From a virus, in the IMG/VR virus record IMGVR_UViG_3300043775_001295, positions 1 through 20,115 of that record: 20,115 nt of DNA; one strand, written 5' to 3'. Positions 1 to 8,400 of the stretch are shown piece by piece. The position numbers and the translations under genes were made by a program. The notes under the pieces were generated by a model. It was not told the DNA's origin, made no database searches, and worked only from the letters and a program-made list of their open reading frames with translations. Each line of letters opens with the position of its first letter. The stretch's first letter is position 1.

Positions 1-2
1 CT

Positions 3-1124
3 CAAGAGAACCCTTACTATTTTATCTACGCTAGAAAATACACAGTATGTTTTGCGGGCGGATTCGATGGTTGGGATATCTACAGACAATGGAGAACTAA
101 TGAAGATAGATTCCAATTAGGAGCATCAGGATTTTTAGCAGGAGCATATCCTTCTTCAAGATATCCAAACGCAACTGGTGAGGGGTTATTTAAAAGAATT
201 ACTGTACAAAACAATACTTCAGACTTTGGTAATACTGACTACTACGCTTACTTACTTGGTATTCTTACGTTCTCAAACCCTGAATCTACAAATATTAACG
301 TATTTGCAACTGCAAGTATCGATTACATAAATAACTCAAACCTTTGTGAAGATGCGATTAACATGGTTCAATTTTCAAGAGCTGACTCGGTTTATATTGT
401 AACAACTCCTGACTATAGAATGTATACACCAGACGGAACAAGTCAGTTTGATGTTATCTACTCTCAAGAAGCGGTTGATAACTTAGATAATACAGGAATT
501 GATTCCAACTATACAGCAACTTACTATCCTTGGATATTAACAAGAGACACAGTTAACAACACACAAATATACTTACCAGCAACTGGTGAGGTTTGTAGAA
601 ACTTAGCTTTAACCGATAACATTGCATTCCCTTGGTTCGCATCAGCGGGTTACACAAGAGGTCTTGTAAACTCAATAAAAGCTAGACAAAAACTAACTCA
701 AGAAGATAGAGATACATTGTATCAAGGTAGAATCAACCCTATCGCTACGTTCTCTGATGTTGGAACAGTAATTTGGGGTAACAAAACTTTACAAGTTGCT
801 GACACAGCTCTTAACAGATTGAATGTTAGAAGATTGTTGTTACAAGCTCGTAAGTTGATTTCAGCGGTAGCTGTAAGATTATTGTTCGAACAAAACGACC
901 AAATCGTTAGACAACAATTCTTAGACAGTGTTAACCCAATCTTAGATTCTATCAGAAGAGACAGAGGTTTATACGATTTCCGTGTAACAGTTTCATCTTC
1001 TCCTGAAGACTTAGATAGAAATACACTTACAGGTAAGATTTACTTAAAACCTACGAAGGCTTTAGAATTCATCGACATTGAATTCTTCATCACTCCAACA
1101 GGAGCTTCGTTTGAAAATATCTAA
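3..1124 (+). CDS. Tail sheath protein, C-terminal part (T4 gp18-like), 5' end outside window
   Basis: The frame is open from base 3 to the TAA at 1122-1124, giving 373 codons with no plausible start near the edge, so the N-terminus lies upstream. The C-terminal ~110 residues carry the hallmarks of contractile-tail sheath subunits: the stretch VRRLL, then RGLYDFRV, then DRN..TGKIYLKPTKALEFI before a short beta tail. Upstream, GGFDGWDIYRQW matches the sheath GGFDG motif. The sheath polymerises around the tail tube and contracts to drive the tube through the host envelope. T4 gp18 is about 659 aa, so a bit over half of a typical sheath is present. It is followed directly by a terminator, and a tube gene lies one gene downstream, as expected for a tail module. 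Confidence 0.93.
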   Translation, partial: QENPYYFIYARKYTVCFAGGFDGWDIYRQWRTNEDRFQLGASGFLAGAYPSSRYPNATGEGLFKRITVQNNTSDFGNTDYYAYLLGILTFSNPESTNINVFATASIDYINNSNLCEDAINMVQFSRADSVYIVTTPDYRMYTPDGTSQFDVIYSQEAVDNLDNTGIDSNYTATYYPWILTRDTVNNTQIYLPATGEVCRNLALTDNIAFPWFASAGYTRGLVNSIKARQKLTQEDRDTLYQGRINPIATFSDVGTVIWGNKTLQVADTALNRLNVRRLLLQARKLISAVAVRLLFEQNDQIVRQQFLDSVNPILDSIRRDRGLYDFRVTVSSSPEDLDRNTLTGKIYLKPTKALEFIDIEFFITPTGASFENI

Positions 1125-1130
1125 TAAAAA

Positions 1131-1157
1131 AAATGGGGGAGTTTATCTCCCCCTTTT
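1131..1157 (+). terminator. Rho-independent terminator after the sheath gene
   Basis: GGGGGAG (1135-1141) pairs perfectly with CTCCCCC (1147-1153) around a 5-nt loop (TTTAT). An A-run (1126-1133) precedes it and TTTT (1154-1157) follows. It begins seven bases after the sheath stop codon. This GC-only stem in an AT-rich sequence is a strong terminator and should uncouple abundant sheath mRNA from the downstream HAD-like gene. Confidence 0.88.
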
Positions 1158-1164
1158 AGCCAAT

Positions 1165-1992
1165 ATGAGAAGAATACTAGAAGGATTTAGAGCAGAGCAT
1201 ACACCAGATATGAAATATTATGCATTCGATTGGGATGATAATATTGTTCATATGCCGACTAAAATAGTTTTGAAGACTGAAGACGGTGATGAGGTTGGGA
1301 TGAGTACTGACGATTTTGCGGAATATAGACATAACATTGGGAAAAAACCGTTTAATTATAAGGGTGAGACGGTTGTTGATTTTGCTGATGATGCTTTTAG
1401 AAACTTTAGAACTTCGGGTGACAAAGACTTTTTAATAGATGCAATGACCGCTAAAAAAGGTCCCGCGTTTAACGACTTTAAAGAGGCGATTAATAACGGT
1501 TCGGTTTTTTCAATAATCACTGCGAGAGGTCACAACCCAAACACGTTAAAAGAAGCAGTTTACAATTATATCATCAACGGATTTGGTGGTATTGATAAAG
1601 ACCAACTAGTTAAGAATCTTAAAAAATATAGAACATTTTCTGATGAAGATGACATGTCTGATGATGATTTAATAAGGTCTTATTTAGAACTTAACAGATA
1701 TCACCCCGTATCGTTTGGAAATGATGGAAGTGCTGCAAGTCCTGAAGAATTAAAGGTAATGGCTATGGACGAATTTGTGGACTATGTAAAAGGATTAGCT
1801 GCGTTACTTAATAAAAAGGCATTCCTAAAAAGAGATATTGCTAATAAATTCATACCAGAACAACCTAAAATAGGTTTTTCAGATGATGATTTAAAGAATG
1901 TAGAAAAGATAAGTAAACATTTTAAAGATAAACCAGATAATATAGTAAAAACTTATTCTACTGCTGGAGGAATTAAGAAGGAATATAAATAA
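1165..1992 (+). CDS. HAD-like hydrolase/phosphatase, putative
   Basis: A 275-aa product from the ATG at 1165. A longer reading from a TTG at 1078 would overlap the sheath gene and its terminator and is rejected; a second in-frame ATG at 1210 (M16, followed by KYYAFDWDDN) is a real alternative start. FDWDDN (residues 21-26) fits HAD motif I (DxDx[T/N]), with D22 as the expected nucleophile and D24 as general acid. FSIITARGH (115-123) fits motif II, with T119 or S116. SFGNDGS (183-189) may lie at the motif III/IV end, but this is uncertain. HAD enzymes usually remove phosphate from nucleotides, sugars or polynucleotide ends; the substrate cannot be read here. The gene begins eight bases after the sheath terminator, has no Shine-Dalgarno sequence, and has no visible promoter of its own, so it may depend on readthrough. 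Its place between sheath and tube is unusual. Confidence 0.7.
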   Translation: MRRILEGFRAEHTPDMKYYAFDWDDNIVHMPTKIVLKTEDGDEVGMSTDDFAEYRHNIGKKPFNYKGETVVDFADDAFRNFRTSGDKDFLIDAMTAKKGPAFNDFKEAINNGSVFSIITARGHNPNTLKEAVYNYIINGFGGIDKDQLVKNLKKYRTFSDEDDMSDDDLIRSYLELNRYHPVSFGNDGSAASPEELKVMAMDEFVDYVKGLAALLNKKAFLKRDIANKFIPEQPKIGFSDDDLKNVEKISKHFKDKPDNIVKTYSTAGGIKKEYK

Positions 1993-2043
1993 TGAATATT
2001 AATTTCTAACCACAAAGTAAATAGAAATATTTTTGATAAGACT

Positions 2044-2053
2044 ATATTTATAA
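2044..2053 (+). promoter_or_regulatory. TATTTATA motif, candidate late promoter of tail tube gene
   Basis: The octamer TATTTATA lies at 2045-2052, 34 nt before the tube ATG, inside a 94-nt gap (1993-2086) with no other structure. The same octamer heads five other units in the window. This copy sits inside the longer string TATATTTATAA. Confidence 0.55.
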
Positions 2054-2086
2054 GATATAAAATAAAAAAAACAAAATTATAATAAC

Positions 2087-2575
2087 ATGGCTGATTTACT
2101 AATGAAAATGCCGATTCCTTACGAACCGAAACGTCAGAACCGATTCATCTTGAGGTTTCCTTCAAGCTTGGGAATAAATGAGTGGTTCGTTGAAAGTACG
2201 AAAAGACCATCCATCAAAATTGCTTCAACAGAAATACAATTTTTAAATACATCAACATACGTTGCAGGTAGATTCAACTGGGATGAAATGACGGTTAAGT
2301 TTAGAGACCCAATTGGTCCTTCAGCTTCACAAGCTCTTATGGAGTGGGTTCGTTTACACGCTGAATCAGTAACAGGTCGTATGGGATATGCTGCGGGTTA
2401 TAAGAAAGATATTGACTTGGAGATGTTAGACCCGACAGGTGTTGTTGTTGAAAAGTGGATTCTTTATGGAACCTTCTTAACAAGCGTGGACTTCGGTTCT
2501 TTAGGATATTCAACAGACGCGTTAGCTGATATTACAGCTAGTCTTCGTCCTGACCGTTGTGTGTTAGTGTACTAA
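2087..2575 (+). CDS. Tail tube protein (T4 gp19-like)
   Basis: The product is 162 aa, against 163 aa for T4 gp19. It begins with a short hydrophobic/proline stretch (MADLLMKMPIPYEP), then KRQNRFILRFP, the RFxxxFP-type entry into the beta barrel seen in tube proteins. It continues with a beta-rich body containing FNWDEMTVKFRDPIGPSAS and a C-terminal ITASLRPDRCVLVY strand. These proteins stack as hexameric rings to form the inner tube through which DNA passes. The start is the ATG at 2087, preceded by A/T-rich sequence without a Shine-Dalgarno motif. The gene forms its own unit, with a TATTTATA element upstream and a hairpin terminator downstream. That arrangement fits a protein needed in far more copies than its neighbours. 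Confidence 0.92.
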   Translation: MADLLMKMPIPYEPKRQNRFILRFPSSLGINEWFVESTKRPSIKIASTEIQFLNTSTYVAGRFNWDEMTVKFRDPIGPSASQALMEWVRLHAESVTGRMGYAAGYKKDIDLEMLDPTGVVVEKWILYGTFLTSVDFGSLGYSTDALADITASLRPDRCVLVY

Positions 2576-2577
2576 TA

Positions 2578-2587
2578 CTATTTATAA
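2578..2587 (+). promoter_or_regulatory. TATTTATA motif between tube gene and terminator
   Basis: CTATTTATAA at 2578-2587, starting three bases after the tube stop codon. Unlike the other copies it lies upstream of a terminator (2610-2645), with the next ATG at 2648. A second AT element, TATATTTA, lies at 2603-2610. Confidence 0.5.
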
Positions 2588-2609
2588 AAAATCAATACAA
2601 ACTATATTT

Positions 2610-2645
2610 AACCGTAAAGACATAAACTTTACGGTTATTTTTTTT
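2610..2645 (+). terminator. Rho-independent terminator abutting the next start codon
   Basis: AACCGTAAAG (2610-2619) pairs perfectly over 10 bp with CTTTACGGTT (2627-2636). The loop is 7 nt, and an A followed by eight T (2638-2645) completes the terminator. Only two bases separate the T-run from the ATG at 2648, so the hairpin occupies exactly the position of the ribosome-binding region of the following gene. Confidence 0.88.
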
Positions 2646-2647
2646 AT

Positions 2648-3391
2648 ATGGAAAATCAAACATCAAATTACGCACAACAGAATTTCACATTACCTCATGA
2701 CGTAGTGCCTCTACCATCTCAAGGTACATTTTATAAAAACAAAAAGAAATCTGTTAAGGTAGGTTATTTAACCGCCACAGATGAAAATATCCTGATGGCG
2801 GGTGGAGATGATATATCTGTTAATCTAATCAGAACAAAACTTTATGAACCTGACATTAGGGTTGAAGATTTGTTGGAAGGGGATGTAGAGGCAATTCTTG
2901 TCTTTTTAAGAAACACGGCATTTGGACCTGAATTAAATGTTAATGTTACAGACCCCACAACTAGAAAACAATTTGAAGCGACGGTTGTATTAGATGAGTT
3001 AACTATAAACCAAGGACAGATTCCTTCAGATGACGGAACATTTACAACATTGTTACCAAAGTCAGGTGCTACTATTAAATTAAAACCAATGACTTACGGT
3101 GAAATTATTGAGATAAATAAAATGACTGCTCAATATCCTGTTGGAAGAGTTGCACCAAGAGTTACTTGGAGATTACAAAAACAAATTGTTGAAGTTGACG
3201 GAAATCAAGATAAAGGTGAGATAGCTAAATTTATCGAACAAATGCCGATTATGGATTCTAAATTCATAAGAAGTTTTATGGATGAAAATGAACCAAGATT
3301 AAACATGAACCGAGTAGTAACAACCCCATCAGGAGATAGACTGACAGTTAACGTCGGTTTTGGGGTGGAATTTTTTCGTCCTTTCTTCTGA
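2648..3391 (+). CDS. gp26-like baseplate / tail assembly chaperone candidate (short form)
   Basis: A 247-aa product. Residues ~17-75 (DVVPLPSQGTFY, then VGYLTATDENIL, then LLEGDVEAILVFLR) match the pattern of the T4_baseplate family that includes T4 gp26: a proline-leading LPSxGxxY, a TAxDExIL segment, a DLL.GD turn and a long central helix-strand region. The family is associated with the T4 baseplate hub. Its position directly before the tape measure gene is also where tailed phages encode G/GT-type tail assembly chaperones. The start is the ATG at 2648, two bases after a terminator T-run, with no Shine-Dalgarno sequence. It ends at TGA 3389-3391, but a second frame continues the protein for 50 residues (see 3345-3530). 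T4 gp26 is about 208 aa. Confidence 0.72.
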   Translation: MENQTSNYAQQNFTLPHDVVPLPSQGTFYKNKKKSVKVGYLTATDENILMAGGDDISVNLIRTKLYEPDIRVEDLLEGDVEAILVFLRNTAFGPELNVNVTDPTTRKQFEATVVLDELTINQGQIPSDDGTFTTLLPKSGATIKLKPMTYGEIIEINKMTAQYPVGRVAPRVTWRLQKQIVEVDGNQDKGEIAKFIEQMPIMDSKFIRSFMDENEPRLNMNRVVTTPSGDRLTVNVGFGVEFFRPFF

Positions 3392-3530
3392 TTATAGAAA
3401 AGGACAACTAGATGAATTCTTTTATTTGAATACATTATTAAATATAACATATCAAGATTTTGAAAGAATGCCCATTTTTATGAGAAAATATCTTTTAGAT
3501 AAATGGGTTGAAACTAACAAGAGGGACTAA
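3345..3530 (+). CDS. Frameshifted C-terminal extension of the gp26-like protein (candidate)
   Basis: This frame opens after a TGA at 3342-3344 and runs to the TAA at 3528-3530. It has no ATG near its 5' end; the first ATG is about 30 residues into the useful part. If ribosomes leave the upstream frame at the T6-C run (3371-3377), 50 residues are added from GTC 3378, with the sequence VLSSDYRKGQLDEFFYLN and onward through MPIFMRKYLLDKWVE. The result is a product of 293 aa (+1 shift) or 294 aa (-2 shift) in place of 247. The extension is helical, charged and protein-like. This layout, a long frame plus a short start-less frame just before the tape measure gene, is the classic gpG/gpGT arrangement. 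Alternatives are a one-base assembly error or a genuine inactivating indel in the T-run. Confidence 0.62.
   Translation, partial: QLTSVLGWNFFVLSSDYRKGQLDEFFYLNTLLNITYQDFERMPIFMRKYLLDKWVETNKRD
3371..3377 (+). promoter_or_regulatory. Candidate slippery site (T6-C) for +1 or -2 frameshifting
   Basis: Frame 0 reads GAA TTT TTT CGT here. A Phe-tRNA on TTT (3374-3376) can slip forward to TTC (3375-3377) and resume at GTC 3378. A -2 slip also keeps Phe pairing. Immediately downstream, GTCCTT (3378-3383) can pair with AAGGAC (3400-3405), with TTCT/AGAA inside. That stem starts closer to the slip site than usual stimulatory hairpins. The frame-0 stop lies four codons on. Confidence 0.5.
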
Positions 3531-3543
3531 AAAAATAGTCCTT
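3522..3543 (+). terminator. Short hairpin terminator, possible, overlapping a stop codon
   Basis: GGACTA (3524-3529) pairs with TAGTCC (3536-3541) around six A, extendable by G-T and A-T to 3522/3543. The tail is T-rich (TTCTTCTATTT) but not a pure T-run. The stem includes the stop codon of the frameshift extension. It is weaker than the other terminators here. Confidence 0.55.
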
Positions 3544-3546
3544 CTT

Positions 3547-3556
3547 CTATTTATAA
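3547..3556 (+). promoter_or_regulatory. TATTTATA motif 13 nt before tape measure ATG
   Basis: CTATTTATAA with core 3548-3555, then AGAAAAA. Exactly 13 nt separate the core from the ATG at 3569, the same spacing as the copies at 5439 and 18187. Confidence 0.6.
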
Positions 3557-3568
3557 GAAAAACATTTA

Positions 3569-5410
3569 ATGGCTGACGACAAAGAAAAACCAAGTGAATT
3601 TGGTAAAAAACTAGGTGAAGCGGTTTCTTTCGGTATCGATGAGTTTATTGATGCTGCCTCGGAAATGAAGAAAGCTGCTAACGAATTAGTTGGTGGGTTT
3701 ACTTTATCAAGAGCGAGAGTTGGTGAGATGATGACCGCTGTGAGTGAAGCTGCACCGAGATTAAAAAGACTTGGTGCTGACTTTGAAGGTACATTAAAGG
3801 TAATGAAAGACATTGCCTCAGCGACAGGTAAAAACACCTTAGCGTCGGCGGAAAGTGTTGAAAAATTGTATGCAACCACTCAAGTTATTGGTGGAGAAGT
3901 TAGTAATATTGTTAGTTCATTTACAGATGCCGGCATTCAATTCGGTGTTGTTGGAGGACAGTTGGAGGAATCAGTATTAACTGTTAGAGATTTAGGTTTA
4001 AATGCCAAAGAGGTGATGGGTCAAGTTGTTGATAACACATCAAAACTAAATAAGTTTAATTTTGAGGGAGGTGTTCAAGGATTAACAAAGATGGCAGCAA
4101 GGGCTTCACAGTTCAGGTTTGATATGAGTGAGGCGTTTAATTTAGCTGAAGACGCAATGAATCCCGAAAGAGCTGTTGAATTGGCTTCATCATTCCAAAG
4201 GTTAGGTGTTTCGGTTGGTACACTTGCGGACCCATTCGCATTGATGAATGCGTCCATTAACGACCCAGGAGCATTACAAGAAAGTTTAGTTAAAGCAAGT
4301 AAACAATTTACATACTTCGACGAAAAAACAAAATCATTCAAGATTAATCCTCAAGGAATGTTGACTCTTAGACAGTTGGCTAAGGAAACTGGTATGAGTT
4401 ATGATAACTTATCTAAATCAGGATTAGCCGCAGCGGAATTAGATAAGAGACTGTCACAAATAAGCCCAAGTTTAAACTTCAAAGACGAATCAGACAAACA
4501 GTTTTTAACTAATTTGTCTGAAATGGATGCATCAGGAAATTATGTTGTTAAGATTAGGGATGACCAAGGAATTGATTCAACAAAGAAACTTAGTGAAGTT
4601 ACACAAACAGAATTTGATAAATTAATCAAAGCACAAAAAGAACAACCTCAGTCAATGGAAGACATTGCAAGGGCTTCCATGAAGACGGGTGATATAGTTG
4701 CAAATGATGTTGCATCAATTAAAGAAGCAGTTGTAAGAGGTGCGGTATCGACATCTTTTGTTAAAGACAATATGGAGGCGTTCAGAAAGATTGTAACAAC
4801 TCCGACAGGTTCAATATCAAAAGAAGTAGCTAAAACCGACATATTCAGCACCCAATTTAATACTACCGCCAAAACAATTGAGGGAGCGGTGAATGAGATG
4901 ATAAAAACAGGTGGTAAATCTATGGGTGATATTATGAAAGACCTTGGTAGTAAATTTGGAGAGCAAGGTAAGTCAATTGGAAAAGTTGTTGAAGGACTAA
5001 GTCAAAAAATTTATTCGGACATTAAAGGAAAAAACATGAAAGTTGGTGATTCTGCATTGGGTAAGTTAGCTGCCAGTGCGTTGGAAGGTCTCGAATCATA
5101 CATTGATAAGACATCTGTGGGTAAGGCAGTAGCTGCTCAGAAAGGTGGAACAACGGTTAAAGCCTCACCATCTAAGTCATTATTCTTAGAAGGAACAGAT
5201 TCATTAACAAAAACAGCAAATCAAAACCAAACATTAACATCAACAATCAATAAGACTGTTGACTATAGTGGCACTGTTGTATTTAAAGTTGAAGCTCCCG
5301 CAGGTGTTAGTAAACAATACTTAGAACAATTCTTGAACGAAGAAAAATTCAAAGAAATGGTATACAAATATGTTGAAGAAAAAAACAAACAACTGCAAAA
5401 GACAAAGTAA
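3569..5410 (+). CDS. Tail tape measure protein (T4 gp29-like)
   Basis: The product is 613 aa; T4 gp29 is about 590 aa. It is alpha-helical, rich in Ala/Lys/Ser, and nearly free of Cys and Trp. The N-terminal ~100 residues are amphipathic helix (FGKKLGEAVSFGIDEFIDAA). The middle contains the tape-measure type block LRQLAKETGMSYDNLSK (about residues 265-282). The C-terminus ends in a short beta segment (DYSGTVVFKVEAP, ~575-588) and a charged helix (EEKFKEMVYKYVEEKNKQLQ). Tape measures fill the tube lumen during assembly and fix tail length. Using the usual ~0.15 nm per residue, 613 aa implies a tail near 90 nm, which is an inference and not a measurement. It follows the gp26-like chaperone candidate and precedes the baseplate block, in the order expected for tail modules. 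The start at 3569 is fixed by spacing to the TATTTATA element. Confidence 0.85.
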   Translation: MADDKEKPSEFGKKLGEAVSFGIDEFIDAASEMKKAANELVGGFTLSRARVGEMMTAVSEAAPRLKRLGADFEGTLKVMKDIASATGKNTLASAESVEKLYATTQVIGGEVSNIVSSFTDAGIQFGVVGGQLEESVLTVRDLGLNAKEVMGQVVDNTSKLNKFNFEGGVQGLTKMAARASQFRFDMSEAFNLAEDAMNPERAVELASSFQRLGVSVGTLADPFALMNASINDPGALQESLVKASKQFTYFDEKTKSFKINPQGMLTLRQLAKETGMSYDNLSKSGLAAAELDKRLSQISPSLNFKDESDKQFLTNLSEMDASGNYVVKIRDDQGIDSTKKLSEVTQTEFDKLIKAQKEQPQSMEDIARASMKTGDIVANDVASIKEAVVRGAVSTSFVKDNMEAFRKIVTTPTGSISKEVAKTDIFSTQFNTTAKTIEGAVNEMIKTGGKSMGDIMKDLGSKFGEQGKSIGKVVEGLSQKIYSDIKGKNMKVGDSALGKLAASALEGLESYIDKTSVGKAVAAQKGGTTVKASPSKSLFLEGTDSLTKTANQNQTLTSTINKTVDYSGTVVFKVEAPAGVSKQYLEQFLNEEKFKEMVYKYVEEKNKQLQKTK

Positions 5411-5437
5411 TTTATTATCAGAAAAATACCTATTAAC

Positions 5438-5447
5438 CTATTTATAA
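5438..5447 (+). promoter_or_regulatory. TATTTATA motif 13 nt before the 1689-aa baseplate gene
   Basis: CTATTTATAA with core 5439-5446, followed by TAAAAG. It lies exactly 13 nt from the ATG at 5460. No terminator separates it from the tape measure stop (5410), so readthrough from upstream is also possible. Confidence 0.6.
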
Positions 5448-5459
5448 TAAAAGTATTGA

Positions 5460-8400
5460 ATGGGTAGTCCATTAGATTTAGTTAATTCAGACGCGTTTAG
5501 AAAGAAACTCATTACGAGAAACTTGACCCCTTATGCTAAGGCTCCCAATAGACCTACGCCTCCATTTAATACAGAATACATACAATCAGATACATCAGTT
5601 CAAGACAGTCCTGACCAATTAATAGACGAACCATCGTTTGCTAATAAGTTATATCCATTGAATAAGTGGGGTAATGAGGGAGGGTATCAACAAGCTCCTG
5701 ACCCTGTTGGGAATACAAATACAAAATCCAACGAAGGTGAATATGGTTTCGCAGATGCTAGAATTATAGATGAGGCGGAGCCTGAATCAAAGAATTGGAG
5801 AAAAATTAATGCCTTTGGTAACGGTAGTGAGCAATTATATGACAGTGGTGAATTCGTTGGTAATTTAGAAACAATTGATGCCAACGGTAGTACAAGATAT
5901 TATAACAACCAACCATACCCAAACTTCAATCCGTCAACATACGGACCTGTTTCAATCTTATTAACACCTGACCCTCAAGGTAGTAACGGTTTGTTAAGTT
6001 CTGACTCATATCTTGCTCGTTTAGGTGCTTCAAGATTAAGAAAAGGTTTTGAAGAAAGAATTGCCACAGCGATAGTTCAACAAACTGTAGGTAGAGCCAA
6101 TGCGTTTAACGTAAGAAGTGGTACAGACGTTTTAAATTTAGTTACAGGTAGAGTTCCTTTAATTGAACCTAACTACACGATTACCGCACCATCCAACCCA
6201 ATATTAGCAGCAACAGACTTCGCATTAAGATTAGCGGGTAGTACAATACCAACATCTACAATTCCTGGTTCATACTTCGATGCAAGTATTAATTCAGGTC
6301 AACCAACAACAATACAACAATTAAGTTCTGCGTTCCTTAAAACGTCTGTCGGTAAATCATTCAGTAGATTATTGGGTGGTGACAAGACAGGTTCTCAGTT
6401 ATTCTTAAACAATACAGGTGGTGGTCAAAAGTCGAGATTATTCGGTAACATTGACTACAACAAGTATAAGCCGGATTATCAAAGAACATTATTTGATAGG
6501 GCCGCTGGTGTTTTAGTTGGTTCTACAACAAACAATAGTAACTTCTACGTAGGTTCAACAACATCCGACCCATCAAGAATATTCTCACCAGGAGGTGATA
6601 TACCGGTAAACCAATTCGGACAAGAGGTTCAATCTCCTGTTTATGGTCCAGGTGAACTTGCTGCGTTATACGAAGGTCCTGATTTGGAAAGTAAACTTGG
6701 TGCTAACGGACCTACATATAGTAACGGTGGTGGTGTTGAAGGTGGATTCACTTGGGTATCACCAAAATACAAAGACAATGCTGGTAAGTATGTTGGTATT
6801 GGTGGTGAGATTATTAGACAGGATGAAGATTTTAAACCGTCATCATACAACAAGACCGAGTCGACAAACCAAACATATAGAGAAGGTTCAATTCTTGATG
6901 ACACACAAAGACTAATTAATAGCCAACCTCAAGGAGGAAGAAGATTACAGCACGTTGGTAATGCTATCGACCAAGTTAGTAAGGTCTTCCATGATGGTTA
7001 TAGAGAGATTACGAAGGGTTCTAGAGTTCTTAAGTATATTGGTTCAATTGGACAAGAGGTGGGAACAGAGTACTGTCGTATCTTCACTAAGGACGTTCCT
7101 TATTTACAATACAATGACCTTCAGAAAAGAAACGGTATGACAACCGAAGGTAGAAAGTTTGCTTATTCAGTAATGGATAAGACATGGAATTTAAACATCT
7201 ATCCAAACAAACAAGAAGGTGGTCAAGATTCTACGAATCTTATTGGTACAACCAACAACTCTTATGCCAAGAAGTATATGTTCTCAATTGAGAATTTAGC
7301 TTGGAGAACATCTAACACACCAGGTTTTTCTGTTTCAGATTTGGCAATATGCGAAAGAGGACCTAATGGTGGTAGAGTTATGTGGTTCCCTCCATATGGT
7401 TTAACATTTACTGAAAACGTAAGTGCGAATTGGAAAAATACAGATTTTATTGGTAGACCTGAACCTGTGTATACATACAACAATACAAATAGAACGGGGA
7501 GTTTAACGTGGAAGATAGTTGTTGACCATCCTTCTGTATTAAATTTATTGGTTGATAAAGTTCTTAAAAATGAAACTAACAGACCAAGAATTGATAGTAT
7601 TATTGATTCATTCTTTGCGGGATGTAGAACATATGACTTATATGAGTTAGCCAAAAAGTACTATACAATTAATCCTAATGATTTGTTCCAATTACAACAA
7701 ATGATTTCATCTAAAGAGATGACAAAGGAACAATTAACATATGCGGTTAAAACAATTCAGCCGGGTAATACTGGAGGACAAGGGGAACTAGTTAAACAAA
7801 CTAGCGAACCTATACAAATACCAAACTCTAAAAACATCGGGTTTTATTTTGACAATGATATACCTAAAGAAGGGAATAATGTTACGAATTTTGCTGCACA
7901 ATATGCTGCGTATAGCACCAATGTTTTAAGTGGTGAATATACAAAGAAAAGCACTGCGGCGTTGACACAATCATTTTTTAATTCAGTGGTTGACCCTAAC
8001 TACAAACAAATTCAAAAATTATGTGAAGATATCGGAAACGCGTTAAAAAACAATGAGGGAACCGTTACAATAACAATCGATTCCAGTTGTTCTGCCCCTG
8101 CTAGTACGTCTTACAATGAACAATTATCCAAAAGAAGAATTAACGCAGCAATACAATATTTCACAACAAATACAAATACCGCGACATATTTTAATAGTTC
8201 ACCAAGAAGATTATTTCTTGTAGAAGGTAAAGCGTCTGGTGAAAATGCAAGTGTACAACAATATGACGCACAAGAGAAAAAATTTACAGGAGGGGCTGTG
8301 GTAAGTTGTACTGATGGTGATGCAAACGCTAAAGGTGGTGATACTCTCTCACAAACAAATAAGATTTATTCTACAACAGCAATGGCTTGTAGAAGGGCAT

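Noticed and set aside
1078-1164. Longer start (TTG at 1078) for the HAD-like gene
   Set aside because: It would overlap the end of the sheath gene and translate through a strong terminator hairpin; the ATG at 1165 (or 1210) is simpler and keeps the HAD motif near the N-terminus.
2031-2050. Host-type promoter before the tube gene using TTTG at 2032 and TATATTTA at 2043
   Set aside because: Only 7 nt separate the two elements, far too close for a -35/-10 pair.
3378-3405. Stimulatory hairpin for the frameshift as firm evidence
   Set aside because: The stem GTCCTT/AAGGAC is real but starts directly at the slip site, where the ribosome would already have melted it; I mention it but do not rely on it.
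3205-3450. Minus-strand reading frame across the end of the gp26-like gene
   Set aside because: It lies opposite a well-supported + strand gene, has no family signal and no promoter; it is a shadow. The same applies to other minus-strand frames at 3547-3879, 4075-4341, 4648-4872, 5263-5472, 5687-5884, 6641-6904, 7262-7654, 15116-15298, 16758-16985, 17264-17503 and 19885-20073.
4366-4417. Helix-turn-helix DNA-binding motif in the tape measure (LRQLAKETGMSYDNLSK)
   Set aside because: The pattern resembles an HTH, but similar segments are common in tape measure proteins and the context is structural.
6643-7140. Alternative-frame + strand ORFs inside the 1689-aa gene (6643-6915, 6955-7140; also 9139-9366, 13828-14040, 17266-17454, 19876-20097)
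   Set aside because: Low-complexity translations with no start context, fully contained in genes with clear domain content.
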